DNA from: Marthasterias glacialis
Taxonomy: Eukaryota > Echinodermata > Asteroidea > Forcipulatida > Asteriidae
Direction of reading: 5' to 3'
DNA length: 64,000 nt
NCBI GenBank assembly: GCA_911728455.2
Contig: OU452224.1
Coordinates: 4,588,001-4,652,000 of the forward strand
The translations under genes were made by a program, and so were the position numbers. The notes beneath the pieces were generated by a model. That model had not been told where the DNA came from and did no database searches. It saw nothing but the letters and a program-made list of their open reading frames with translations. This document shows positions 34,501 to 45,886 of this stretch, piece by piece (position 1 is the stretch's first letter; every line of letters starts with the position of its first letter).

Positions 34501-37500
34501 GCAACAACTCTATCTCTCAAAGTATTGGCGGGAAACTGACAAGTCTGACACTGTTGGAAAGCCCTGCTCATGGGCTTTCCGAAAATGCCGGTCTTGGGGC
34601 TGCGGGATAAACAGGGAGGTTGCCAGGGACCGCGGAAGGAGGACACCCTGAAGATGTCCAGTGCATAGGGACATGCTGTGTGTACGTCAACAATAGCCAT
34701 GGCTGCTACGTGTGTACTGGATCGAATCCAGCAACAACAAAAAACGCCGAAAAATAAAAGTCGGTGGCGCCACGGTTAATAACTACAGAAATAATGGGGC
34801 TAGAGAGAAATTTCTTGTACCTGCAGTTAGCTACCATAGTCCTGCATCCGAAAATCTGGTTTTCCTGGCCAGCCAGGGCCATCTTCCGCCTTGAAACGAC
34901 CAGGGAGCGGGGCTGCTCCGAGTGCGCTTCCAACGCCTGTCTAAAGGCACTTTTGTACACGAAGCTGTAACAGAGTGAAAACAAGACTTAGCAACGACGC
35001 TATCTCCCAAAGTATTGGCGGGAAACTGACAAGTCTGACACTGTTGAAAAGCCCTGCTCATGGGCTTTCCGAAAATGCCGGTCTTGGGGCTGCGGTATAA
35101 ACAGGGAGGTTGCCAGGGACGCGGAAGGAGGACAAACGAGGATGTCCAGTGCATACGGATATGCTGTGTGTGCGTCAACAATAGCCAAGGCTACTACGTG
35201 TGTACTGGATCGAAGCCAGCAAAAAAAAAAACCGCCGAAAAAAGAAGTCGGCAGCACCAAGGCCAATAACTCCAGAAATAATGGGGCTAGAGAGAAATTT
35301 ATTGTACCTGCAGTTAGCTACCATAGTCCTGCATCCGAAAATCTGGTTCTCCCGGCCACCCAGGGCCATCTTCCGCCTTGAAACGACAAAGGAGCGGGGC
35401 TGCTCCGAGTGCGCTTCAAACAACTGTCTAATGGCACTTTTGTACACGAAGCTGTAACAGAGTGAAAACAAGACTTAGCAACAACTGTATCTCCCAAAGT
35501 ATTTGCGGGAAACTGACAAGTCTGACACTGTTGGAAAGCCCTGCTCATGGGCTTTCTGAAAATGCCGGTCTTGGGCCTGCGGGATAAACAGGGAGGTTCC
35601 CAGGGACCGCGGAAGGAGGACACCCCAAGGATGTCCAGTGCATACAGACATGCTGTGTGTACGTCAACAATAGCCATGGCTGCTTCGTGTGTACTGGATC
35701 GAAGCCAGCAAAAAAAAATTAAAAACGCCGAAAAATAAAAGTCGGTGGCGCCACGGCCAATAACTCCAGAAATAATGGGGCTAGAGAGAAATTTCTTGTA
35801 CCTGCAGTCAGCTACCATAGTCCTGCATCCGAAAATCTGGTTTTCCCGGCCAGCCAGGGCCATCTTCCGCCTTGAAACGACCAGTGAGCGGGGCTGCTCC
35901 GAGTGCGCTTCAAACGCCTGTCTAATGGCACTTTTGTACACGAAGCTGTAACAGAGTGAAAACAAGACTTAGCAACGACGCTATCTCCCAATGTATTGGC
36001 GGGAAACTGACAGGTCTGACACTGTAGAAAAGCCCTGCTCATGGGCTTTCCGAAAATGCCGGTCTTGGGGCTGCGGGATAAACAGGGAGGTTGCCAGGGA
36101 CCGCGGAAGGAGGACACCCCGAGGATGTCCAGTGCATACGGACATGCTGTGTGTGCGTCAACAATAGCCAAGGCTACTACGTGTGTACTGGATCGAAGCC
36201 AGCAAAAAAAAAAAACCGCCGAAAAAAGAAGTCGGCAGCACCAAGGCCAATAACTCCAGAAATAATGGGGCTAGAGAGAAATTACTTGTACCTGCAGTTA
36301 GCTACTATAGTCCTGCATCCGAAAATCTGGTTTTCCCGGCCAGCCAGGGCCATCTTCCACCTTGAAACGACCAGGGAGCGGGGCTGCTCCGAGTGCGCTT
36401 CAAACGCCTGTCTAATGGCACTTTTGTACACGAAGCTGTAACAGAGTGAAATCAAGACTTAGCAACGACTCTATCTCTCAAAGTATTGGCGGGAAACTGA
36501 CAACTCTGACACTGTTGGAAAGCCCTGCTGATGGGCTTTCCGAAAATGCCGGTCTTGGGGCTGCGGGATAAACAGGGAGGTTGCCAGGGACCGTGGAAGG
36601 AGGACACCCTGAGGATGTCCAGTGCATACAGACATGCTGTGTGTACGTCAACAATAGCCAAGGCTGCTACGTGTGTACTGGATCGAAGCCAGCCAAAAAA
36701 AAAACGCCGAAAAAAGAAGTCGGCAGCACCACGGCAAATAAGTCCAAAAATAATGGGGCTAGAGAGAAATTTCTTGTACCTGCAGTTAGCTACCATAGTC
36801 TTGCATCCGAAAATCTGGTTTTCCCGGCCAGCCAGGGCCATCTTCCGCCTTGAAACGACCAGGGAGCGGGGCTGCTCCGAGTGCGCTTCAAACGCCTGTC
36901 TAATGGCACTTTTGTACACGAAGCTGTAACAGAGTAAAAACAAGACCTAGCAACTACGCTATCTCCCACAGTATTGGCGGGAAACTGACAAGTCCGACAC
37001 TGTTGAAAAGCCCTGCTCATGGGCTTTCCAAAAATGCCGGTCTTGGGGCTGCGGGATAAACAGGGAGGTTGCCAGCGACCGCGGAAGGAGGACACCCCGA
37101 AGATGTCAAGTGCATACGGACATGCTGTGTGTGCGTCAACAATAGCCAAGGCTGCTACGTGTGTACTGGATCGAAGCCAGCCAAAAAAAAAACGCCGAAA
37201 AAAGAAGTCGGCAGCACCACGGCAAATAACTCCAAAAATAATGGGGCTAGAGAGAAATTTCTTGTACCTGCAGTTAGCTACCATAGTCTTGCATCCGAAA
37301 ATCTGGTTTTCCCGGCCAGCCAGGGCCATCTTCCGCCTTGAAACGACCAGGGAGCGGGGCTGCTCCAAGTGCGCTTCAAACGCCTGTCTAATGGCACTTT
37401 TGTACACCAAGCTGTAACAGAGTGAAAACAAGACTTAGCAACGACTCTATCTCCCAAAGTATTGGCGGGAAACTGACAAGTCTGACACTGTTGAAAAGCC

Positions 37501-37668
37501 CTGCTCATGGGCTTTCCGAAAATGCCGGTCTTGGGGCTGCGGGATAAACAGGGAGGTTGCCAGGGACCGCGGAAGGAGGACACCCCGAGGATGTCAAGTG
37601 CATACGGACATGCTGTGTGTGCGTCAACAATAGCCAAAGCTGCTACGTGTGTACTGGATCGAAGCCAG
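30885..37668 (+). repeat. Higher-order repeat E: 7 monomers, 3427 bp, two units
   Basis: Boxes at 31143, 31633, 32120, 32614, 33104, 33592 and 34081 match 34570, 35060, 35547, 36041, 36531, 37019 and 37507 at offsets 3426-3427. Shared oddities include CAACAACAAAAAACG, GCGGTATAAAC with GGGACGCGG and ACAAACGAGG, TTGGGCCTGC, GCTGATGGGC, GCCAGCGACC and CTCCAAGTG. The few differences noticed are GCATACAGAC and AATAAGTCC in unit 2 plus A-tract length. Copy 1 ends near 34241 and copy 2 near 37668, where the A-tract types differ. Confidence 0.87.
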
Positions 37669-38625
37669 CCAAAAAAAAAAAAAACGCCGAAAAAAGAAGT
37701 CGGCAGCACCACGGCCAATAACTCCAGAAATAATGGGGCTAGAGAGAAATTTCTTGTACCTGCAGTTAGCTACCATAGTCCTGCATCCGCAAATCTGGTT
37801 TTCCCGGCCAGCCAGGGCCATCTTCCGCCTTGAAACGACCAGGGAGCGAGGCTGCTCCGAGTGCACTTCAAACGCCTGTCTAATGGCACTTTTGTACACG
37901 AAGCTGTAACAGAGTGAAAACAAGACTTAGCAACAACTCTATCTCTCAAAGTATTGGCGAGAAACTGACAAGTCTGACACTGTTGGAAAGCCCTGCTCAT
38001 GGGCTTTCCGAAAATACCGGTCTTGGGGCTGCGGGATAAACAGGGAGGTTGCCAGGGACCGCGGAAGGAGGACACCCCGAGGATGTCAAGTGCATACGGA
38101 CATGCTGTGTGTGCGTCAACAATAGCCAAGGCTGCTACGTGTGTACTGGATCGAAGCCAGCCAAAAAAAAAACCGCCGAAAAAAGAAGTCGGCAGCACCA
38201 CGGCCAATAACTCCAGAAATAATGGGGCTAGAGAGAAAATTTCTTGTACCTGCAGTTAGCTACCATATTCCTGCGTCCGAAAATCTGGTTTTCCCGGCCA
38301 GCCAGGGCCATCTTCCGCCTTGAAACGACCAGGGAGCGGGGCTGCTCCGAGTGCGCTTCAAACGCCTGTCTAATGGCACTTTTGTACACGAAGCTGTAAC
38401 AGAGTGAAAACAAGACCTAGCAACGACTCTATCTCCCAAAGTATTGGCGGGAAACTGACAAGTCTGACACTGTTGAAAAGCCCTGCTCATGGGCTTTCCG
38501 AAAATGCCGGTCTTGGGGCTGCGGGATAAACAGGGAGGTTGCCAGGGACCGCGGAAGGAGGACAACCCGAGGATAACCAGTGCATACGGCCATGCTGTGT
38601 GTGCGTCAACAATAGCCAAGGCTGC

Positions 38626-38631
38626 CACGTG
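38626..38631. promoter_or_regulatory. CACGTG hexamer gained in right-domain subfamilies (possible E-box/G-box)
   Basis: Left-domain copies read GCTACGTGTG here. In this subfamily a T to C change gives GCCACGTGTG, creating the palindrome CACGTG. It occurs in copies 38489, 41933, 45887, 48351, 48837, 49329, 49815, 52280, 52766, 53258, 53744, 55221, 55707, 57185, 58665, 61622, 62108 and 63586. Known: CACGTG is bound by bHLH-type factors in animals, fungi and plants. Binding here is only a possibility. Confidence 0.4.
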
Positions 38632-40952
38632 TGTACTGGATCGAAGCCAGCAAAAAAAAAAAAAAAAAAACGCCGAAAAAAGAAGTCGGCAGCACCACGG
38701 CTAATAACTACAGAAATAATGGGGCTAGAGAGAAATTTCTTGTACCTGCAGTCAGCTACCATAGTCCTGCATCCGAAAATTTTGTTTTCCCGGCCAGCCA
38801 GGGCCGTCTTCCGCCTTGAAACGACCAGGGAGCGGGGCTGCTCTGAGTGCGCTTCAAACGCCTGTCTAATGGCACTTTTGTACACGAAGCTGTAACAGAG
38901 TAAAAACAAGACTTAGCAACGACTCTATCTCCCAAAGTATTGGCGGGAAACTGACAAGTCCAACACTGTTGAAAAGCCCTGCTCATGGGCTTTCCAAAAA
39001 TGCCGGTCTTGGGGCTGCGGGATAAACAGGGAGGTTGCCAGGGACCGCGGAAGGAGGACACCCCGAGGATGTCCAGTGCATACGGACATGCTGTGTGTAC
39101 GTCAACAATAGCCATGGCTGCTACGTGTGTACTGGATCGAAGCCAGCAAAAAAATAAAAATTAAAAACGCCGAAAAAAGAAGTCGGCAGCACCACGGCTA
39201 ATAATTACAGAAATAATGGGGCTAGAGAAACATTTCTTGTACCTGCAGTCAGCTACCATAGTCCTGCATCCGAAAATCTGGTTTTCCCGGCCAGCCAGGG
39301 CCATCTTCCGCCTTGAAACGACCAGGGAGCGGGGCTGCTCAGAGTGTGCTTCAAACGCCTGTCTAATGGCACTTTTGTACACGAAGCTGTAACAGAGTAA
39401 AAACAAGACTTAGCAACGACTCTATCTCCCAAAGTATTGGCGGGAAACTGACAAGTCCGACACTGTTGAAAAGCCCTGCTCATGGGCTTTCCAAAAATGC
39501 CGGTCTTGGGGCTGCGGGATAAACAGGGAGGTTGCCAGGGACCGCGGAAGGAGGACACCCCGAGGATGTCCAGTGCATACGGACATGCTGTGTGTACGTC
39601 AACAATAGCCATGGCTGCTACGTGTGTACTGGATCGAAGCCAGCAAAAAAAAACGCCGAAAAAAGAAGTCGGCAGCACCACGGCTAATAACTACAGAAAT
39701 AATGGGGCTAGAGAGAAATTTCTTGTACCTGCAGTCAGCTACCATAGTCCTGCATCCGAAAATTTTGTTTTCCCGGCCAGCCAGGGCCGTCTTCCGCCTT
39801 GAAACGACCAGGGAGCGGGGCTGCTCCGAGTGCGCTTCAAACGCCTGTCTAATGGCACTTTTGTACACGAAGCTGTAACAGAGTAAAAACAAGACATAGC
39901 AACGACTCTATCTCCCAAAGTATTGGCGGGAAACTGACAAGTCCAACACTGTTGAAAAGCCCTGCTCATGGGCTTTCCAAAAATGCCGGTCTTGGGGCTG
40001 CGGGATAAACAGGGAGGTTGCCAGGGACCGCGGAAGGAGGACACCCCGAGGATGTCCAGTGCATACGGACATGCTGTGTGTACGTCAACAATAGCCATGG
40101 CTGCTACGTGTGTACTGGATCGAAGCCAGCAAAAAAATAAAAATTAAAAACGCCGAAAAAAGAAGTCGGCAGCACCACGGCTAATAATTACAGAAATAAT
40201 GGGGCTAGAGAAACATTTCTTGTACCTGCAGTCAGCTACCATAGTCCTGCATCCGAAAATCTGGTTTTCCCGGCCAGCCAGGGCCATCTTCCGCCTTGAA
40301 ACGACCAGGGAGCGGGGCTGCTCCGAGTGTGCTTCAAACGCCTGTCTAATGGCACTTTTGTACACGAAGCTGTAACAGAGTAAAAACAAGACTTAGCAAC
40401 GACTCTATCTCCCAAAGTATTGGCGGGAAACTGACAAGTCCGACACTGTTGAAAAGCCCTGCTCATGGGCTTTCCAAAAATGCCGGTCTTGGGGCTGCGG
40501 GATAAACAGGGAGGTTGCCAGGGACCGCGGAAGGAGGACACCCCGAGGATGTCCAGTGCATACGGACATGCTGTGTGTACGTCAACAATAGCCATGGCTG
40601 CTACGTGTGTACTGGATCGAAGCCAGCAAAAAAAAACGCCGAAAAAAGAAGTCGGCAGCACCACGGCTAATAACTACAGAAATAATGGGGCTAGAGAGAA
40701 ATTTCTTGTACCTGCAGTCAGCTACCATAGTCCTGCATCCGAAAATCTGGTTTTCCCGGCCAGCCAGGGCCATCTTTCACCTTGAAACGACCAGGGAGCG
40801 GGGCTGCTCCGAGTGCGCTTCAAACGCCTGCCTAATGGCACTTTTGTACACGAAGCTGTAACAGAGTGAAAACAAGACTTAGCAACGACTCTATCTCCGT
40901 AAAAGTATTGGCGGGAAACTGACAAGTCTGACACTGTCGGAAAGCCCTGCTC

Positions 40953-41442
40953 ATGGGCTTTCCGAAAATGACGCTCTTGGGGCTGCGGGATAACCAGGGA
41001 GGTTGCCAGGAACCGCGGAAGGAGGACACCCCGAGGATGTCCAGTGCATACGGCCATGCTGTGTGTGCGTCAACAATAGCCAAGGCTGCTACGTGTGTAC
41101 TGGATCGAAGCTAAAAAAAAAAAAAAAACGCCGAAAAAAGAAGTCGGCAGCACCACGGCTAATAACTACAGAAATAAGGGGGCTAGAGAGAAATTTCTTG
41201 TACCTGCAGTCAGCTACCATAGTCCTGCATCCGCAAATCTGGTTTTCCCGGCCAGCCAGGGCCATCTTCCGCCTTGAAACGACCAGGGAGCGAGGCTGCT
41301 CCGAGTGCGCTTCAAACGCCTGTCTAATGGCACTTTTGTACACGAAGCTGTAACAGAGTGAAAACAAGACTTAGCAACAACTCTATCTCCCACAGTATTG
41401 GCGAGAAACTGACAAGTCTGACACTGTTGGAAAGCCCTGCTC
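40953..41442 (+). repeat. J-type monomer lacking one arm of the T-arm-like hairpin
   Basis: After GGATCGAAGC the sequence goes directly to TAAAAAAAA, without CCAGC, so the CTGG arm has no partner. The copy also has ATGACGCTC, GGATAACCAGG, AATAAGGGGG, GCATCCGCAAATC and GAGCGAGGC, and is preceded by the insertion CCGTAAAAG at about 40898-40904. Sister copies are at 43415 and 60146; part of the type is found at 56694 and 58179. Confidence 0.82.
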
Positions 41443-41932
41443 ATGGGCTTTCCGAAAATACCGGTCTTGGGGCTGCGGGATAAACAGGGAGGTTGCCAGG
41501 GACCGCGGAAGGAGGACACCCCGAGGATGTCAAGTGCATACGGACATGCTATGTGTGCGTCAACAATAGCCAAGGCTGCTACGTGTGTACTGGATCGAAG
41601 CCAGCCCAAAAAAAAACCGCCGAAAAAAGAAGTTGGCAGCACCACGGCCAATAACTCCAGAAATAATGGGGCTAGAGAGAAAATTTCTTGTACCTGCAGT
41701 TAGCTACCATAGTCCTGCATCCGAAAATCTGGTTTTCCCGGCCAGCCAGGGCCATCTTCCGCCTTGAAACGACCAGGGAGCGGGGCTGCTCCGAGTGCGC
41801 TTCAAACGCCTGTCTAATGGCACTTTTGTACACGAAGCTGTAACAGAGTGAAAACAAGACTTAGCAACGACTCTATCTCCCAAAATATTGGCGGGAAACT
41901 GACAAGTCTGACACTGTTGAAAAGCCCTGCTC
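41443..41932 (+). repeat. K-type monomer: middle-domain type inside the right domain
   Basis: This copy keeps GCAGTTAGC and CCAATAACTCCAG, whereas its neighbours have GCAGTCAGC and CTAATAACTACAG. It also has AAAATACCGG, GATGTCAAGTG, AACCGCCG and the extra A of GAGAGAAAATTTC. The same type occurs at 37999 (the domain edge), 54730 and 63095, with a close relative at 60636 (which has AAAATGCCGG, GAAGCTAG and GCATCCGCAAATC). Confidence 0.83.
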
Positions 41933-43904
41933 ATGGGCTTTCCGAAAATGCCGGTCTTGGGGCTGCGGGATAAACAGGGAGGTTGCCAGGGACCGCGGAA
42001 GGAGGACAACCCGAGGATAACCAGTGCATACGGCCATGCTGTGTGTGCGTCAACAATAGCCAAGGCTGCCACGTGTGTACTGGATCGAAGCCAGCAAAAA
42101 AAAAAAAAAAAAAAACGCCGAAAAAAGAAGTCGGCAGCACCACGGCTAATAACTACAGAAATAATGGGGCTAGAGAGAAATTTCTTGTACCTGCAGTCAG
42201 CTACCATAGTCCTGCATCCGAAAATTTTGTTTTCCCGGCCAGCCAGGGCCGTCTTCCGCCTTGAAACGACCAGGGAGCGGGGCTGCTCTGAGTGCGCTTC
42301 AAACGCCTGTCTAATGGCACTTTTGTACACGAAGCTGTAACAGAGTAAAAACAAGACTTAGCAACGACTCTATCTCCCAAAGTATTGGCGGGAAACTGAC
42401 AAGTCCAACACTGTTGAAAAGCCCTGCTCATGGGCTTTCCAAAAATGCCGGTCTTGGGGCTGCGGGATAAACAGGGAGGTTGCCAGGGACCGCGGAAGGA
42501 GGACACCCCGAGGATGTCCAGTGCATACGGACATGCTGTGTGTACGTCAACAATAGCCATGGCTGCTACGTGTGTACTGGATCGAAGCCAGCAAAAAAAT
42601 AAAAATTAAAAACGCCGAAAAAAGAAGTCGGCAGCACCACGGCTAATAATTACAGAAATAATGGGGCTAGAGAAACATTTCTTGTACCTGCAGTCAGCTA
42701 CCATAGTCCTGCATCCGAAAATCTGGTTTTCCCGGCCAGCCAGGGCCATCTTCCGCCTTGAAACGACCAGGGAGCGGGGCTGCTCCGAGTGTGCTTCAAA
42801 CGCCTGTCTAATGGCACTTTTGTACACGAAGCTGTAACAGAGTAAAAACAAGACTTAGCAACGACTCTATCTCCCAAAGTATTGGCGGGAAACTGACAAG
42901 TCCGACACTGTTGAAAAGCCCTGCTCATGGGCTTTCCAAAAATGCCGGTCTTGGGGCTGCGGGATAAACAGGGAGGATGCCAGGGACCGCGGAAGGAGGA
43001 CACACCGAGGATGTCCAGTGCATACGGACATGCTGTGTGTACGTCAACAATAGCCATGGCTGCTACGTGTGTACTGGATCGAAGCCAGCAAAAAAAAACG
43101 CCGAAAAAAGAAGTCGGCAGCACCACGGCTAATAACTACAGAAATAATGGGGCTAGAGAGAAATTTCTTGTACCTGCAGTCAGCTACCATAGTCCTGCAT
43201 CCGAAAATCTGGTTTTCCCGGCCAGCCAGGGCCATCTTCCACCTTGAAACGACCAGGGAGCGGGGCTGCTCCGAGTGCGCTTCAAACGCCTGCCTAATGG
43301 CACTTTTGTACACGAAGCTGTAACAGAGTGAAAACAAGCCTTAGCAACGACTCTATCTCCGTAAAAGTATTGGCGGGAAACTGACAAGTCTGACACTGTC
43401 GGAAAGCCCTGCTCATGGGCTTTCCGAAAATGACGCTCTTGGGGCTGCGGGATAACCAGGGAGGTTGCCAGGAACCGCGGAAGGAGGACACCCCGAGGAT
43501 GTCCAGTGCATACGGCCATGCTGTGTGTGCGTCAACAATAGCCAAGGCTGCTACGTGTGTACTGGATCGAAGCTAAAAAAAAAAAAAAAACGCCGAAAAA
43601 AGAAGTCGGCAGCACCACGGCTAATAACTACAGAAATAAGGGGGCTAGAGAGAAATTTCTTGTACCTGCAGTCAGCTACCATAGTCCTGCATCCGAAAAT
43701 TTTGTTTTCCCGGCCAGCCAGGGCCGTCTTCCGCCTTGAAATGACGAGGGAGCGGGGCTGCTCCGAGTGCGCTTCAAACGCTTTTCTAATGGCACTTTTG
43801 TACACGAAGCTGTAACAGAGTGAAAACAAGACTTAGCAACGACTCTATCTCCCAAAGTATTGGCGGGAAACTGACAAGTCTGACACTGTTGAAAGGCCCT
43901 GCTC

Positions 43905-45886
43905 ATGAGCTTTCCGAAAATGCCAATCTTGGGGCTGCGAGATAAACAGGGAGGTTGCCAGGGACCGCGGAAAAAGGACACCCCGAGGATGTCCAGTGCA
44001 TACGGACATGCTGTGTGTACGTCAACAATAGCCATGGCTGCTACGTGTGTACTGCATCGAAGCCAGGAAAAAAAAAAAAAAAAACGCCGAAAAAAGAAGT
44101 CGGCAGCACCACGGCTAATAACTACAGAAATAATGGGGCTAGAGAGAAATTTCTTGTACCTGCAGTCAGCTACCATAGTCCTGCATCCGAAAAGCTGGTT
44201 TTCCCGGCCAGCCAGGGCCGTCTTCCGCCTTGAAACGACCAGGGAGCGGGGCTGCTCTGAGTGCGCTTCAAACGCCTGTCTAATGGCACTTTTGTACACG
44301 AAGCTGTAACAGAGTAAAAACAAGACTTAGCAACGACTCTATCTCCCAAAGTATTGGCGGGAAACTGACAAGTCCAACACTGTTGAAAAGCCCTGCTCAT
44401 GGGCTTTCCAAAAATGCCGGTCTTGGGGCTGCGGGATAAACAGGGTGGTTGCCAGGGACCGCGGAAGGAGGACACCCCGAGGATGTCCAATGCATACGGA
44501 CATGCTGTGTGTACGTCAACAATAGCCATGGCTGCTACGTGTGTACTGGATCGAAGCCAGCAAAAAAATAAAAAATAAAAACGCCGAAAAAAGAAGTCGG
44601 CAGCACCACCGCTAATAATTACAGAAATAATGGGGCTAGAGAAACATTTCTTGTACCTGCAGTCAGCTACCATAGTCCTGCATCCGAAAATTTTGTTTTC
44701 CCGGCCAGCCAGCGCCGTCTTCCACCTTGAAACGACCAGGGAGCGGGGCTGCTCTGAGTGCGCTTCAAACGCCTGTCTAATGGCACTTTTGTACACGAAG
44801 CTGTAACAGAGTAAAAACAAGACTTAGCAACGACTCTATCTCCCAAAGTATTGGCGGGAAACTGACAAGTCTGACACTGTTGAAAAGCCCTGCTCATGGG
44901 CTTTCCGAAAATGACGGTCTTGGGGCTGCGGGATAAACAGGGAGGGAGGTTGCCAGGGACCGCGGAAAAAGGACACCCCGAGGATGTCCAGTGCATACGG
45001 ACATGCTGTGTGTACGTCAACAATAGCCATGGCTGCTACGTGTGTACTGGATCAAAGCCAGCAAAAAAAAATCAAAAACGCCGAAAAAAGAAGTCGGCAG
45101 CACCACGGCTAATAACTACAGAAATAATGGGGCTAGAGAGAAATTTCTTGTACCTGCAGTCAGCTACCATAGTCCTGCATCCGAAAATTTTGTTTTCCCG
45201 GCCAGCCAGCGCCGTCTTCCGCCTTGAAACGACCAGGGAGCGGGGCTGCTCTGAGTGCGCTTCAAACGCCTGTCTAATGGCACTTTTGTACACGAAGCTG
45301 TAACAGAGTAAAAACAAGACCTAGCAACGACTCTATCTCCCAAAGTATTGGCGGGAAACTGACAAGTCTGACACTGTTGAAAAGCCCTGCTCATGGGCTT
45401 TCCGAAAATGACGGTCTTGGGGCTGCGGGATAAACAGGGAGGTTGCCAGGGACCGCGGAAAAAGGACACCCCGAGGATGTCCAGTGCATAGGGACATGCT
45501 GTGTGTACGTCAACAATAGCCATGGCTGCTACGTGTGTACTGGATCGAAGCCAGAAAAAAAAAAAAAAAAAACGCCGAAAAAAGAAGTCGGCAGCACCAC
45601 GGCTAATAACTTCAGAAATAATGGGGCTAGAGAGAAATTTCTTGTACCTGCAGTCAGCTACCATAGCCCTGCATCCGAAAATCTGGTTTTCCCGGCCAGC
45701 CAGGGCCATCTTCCGCCTTGAAACGACCAGGGAGCGGGGCTTCTCTGAGTGCACTTCAAACGCCTGTCTAATGGCACTTTTGTACAAGAAGCTGTAACAG
45801 AGTGAAAACAAGACTTAGCAACGACTCTATCTCCCAAAGTATTGGCGGGAAACTGACAAGTGTGACACTGTCTGAAAGCCCTGCTT
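43905..45886 (+). repeat. Transitional monomers between HOR F and HOR G
   Basis: Copies start at 43905 (CATGAGCTTTCC), 44399, 44896 and 45393. They share GGAAAAAGGAC, AATGACGGTC and TTTTGTTTTCCC variants. At about 44942-44949 a 4-bp duplication gives GGGAGGGAGG. No simple HOR period covers them. They hold the sequence matched by the patch in the left domain. Confidence 0.78.
45181..45444 (+). repeat. Right-domain counterpart of the left-domain patch
   Basis: These 264 bases equal 5317-5580 as read by eye. The neighbouring variants (GCAGTCAGC before, GGTTGCCAGG after) are right-domain type and match surrounding copies such as 44685 and following. The right domain is therefore the likely origin of the sequence and the left patch the recipient, although an unseen copy outside the window could be the real donor. 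Confidence 0.8.

Larger units (their letters stand above)
37999..43904 (+). repeat. Higher-order repeat F: 7-monomer unit (3444 bp) then 5-monomer unit (2462 bp)
   Basis: Unit 1 boxes are at 37999, 38489, 38985, 39482, 39968, 40465 and 40953. Unit 2 boxes are at 41443, 41933, 42430, 42927 and 43415. The 982-bp difference is one dimer: 38985-39967 and 39968-40952 are near copies, and unit 2 has it once. Shared markers are GGATAACCAGTG, AATAAAAATTAAAAACG with GAGAAACATTTC, short A-tracts followed by TAACTACAG, and the ATGACGCTC plus GATAACCAGG copy preceded by a 2-bp insertion (TCTCCGTAAAAG). The right-domain markers GCAGTCAGC and CTAATAACTACAG start here. Confidence 0.85.
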
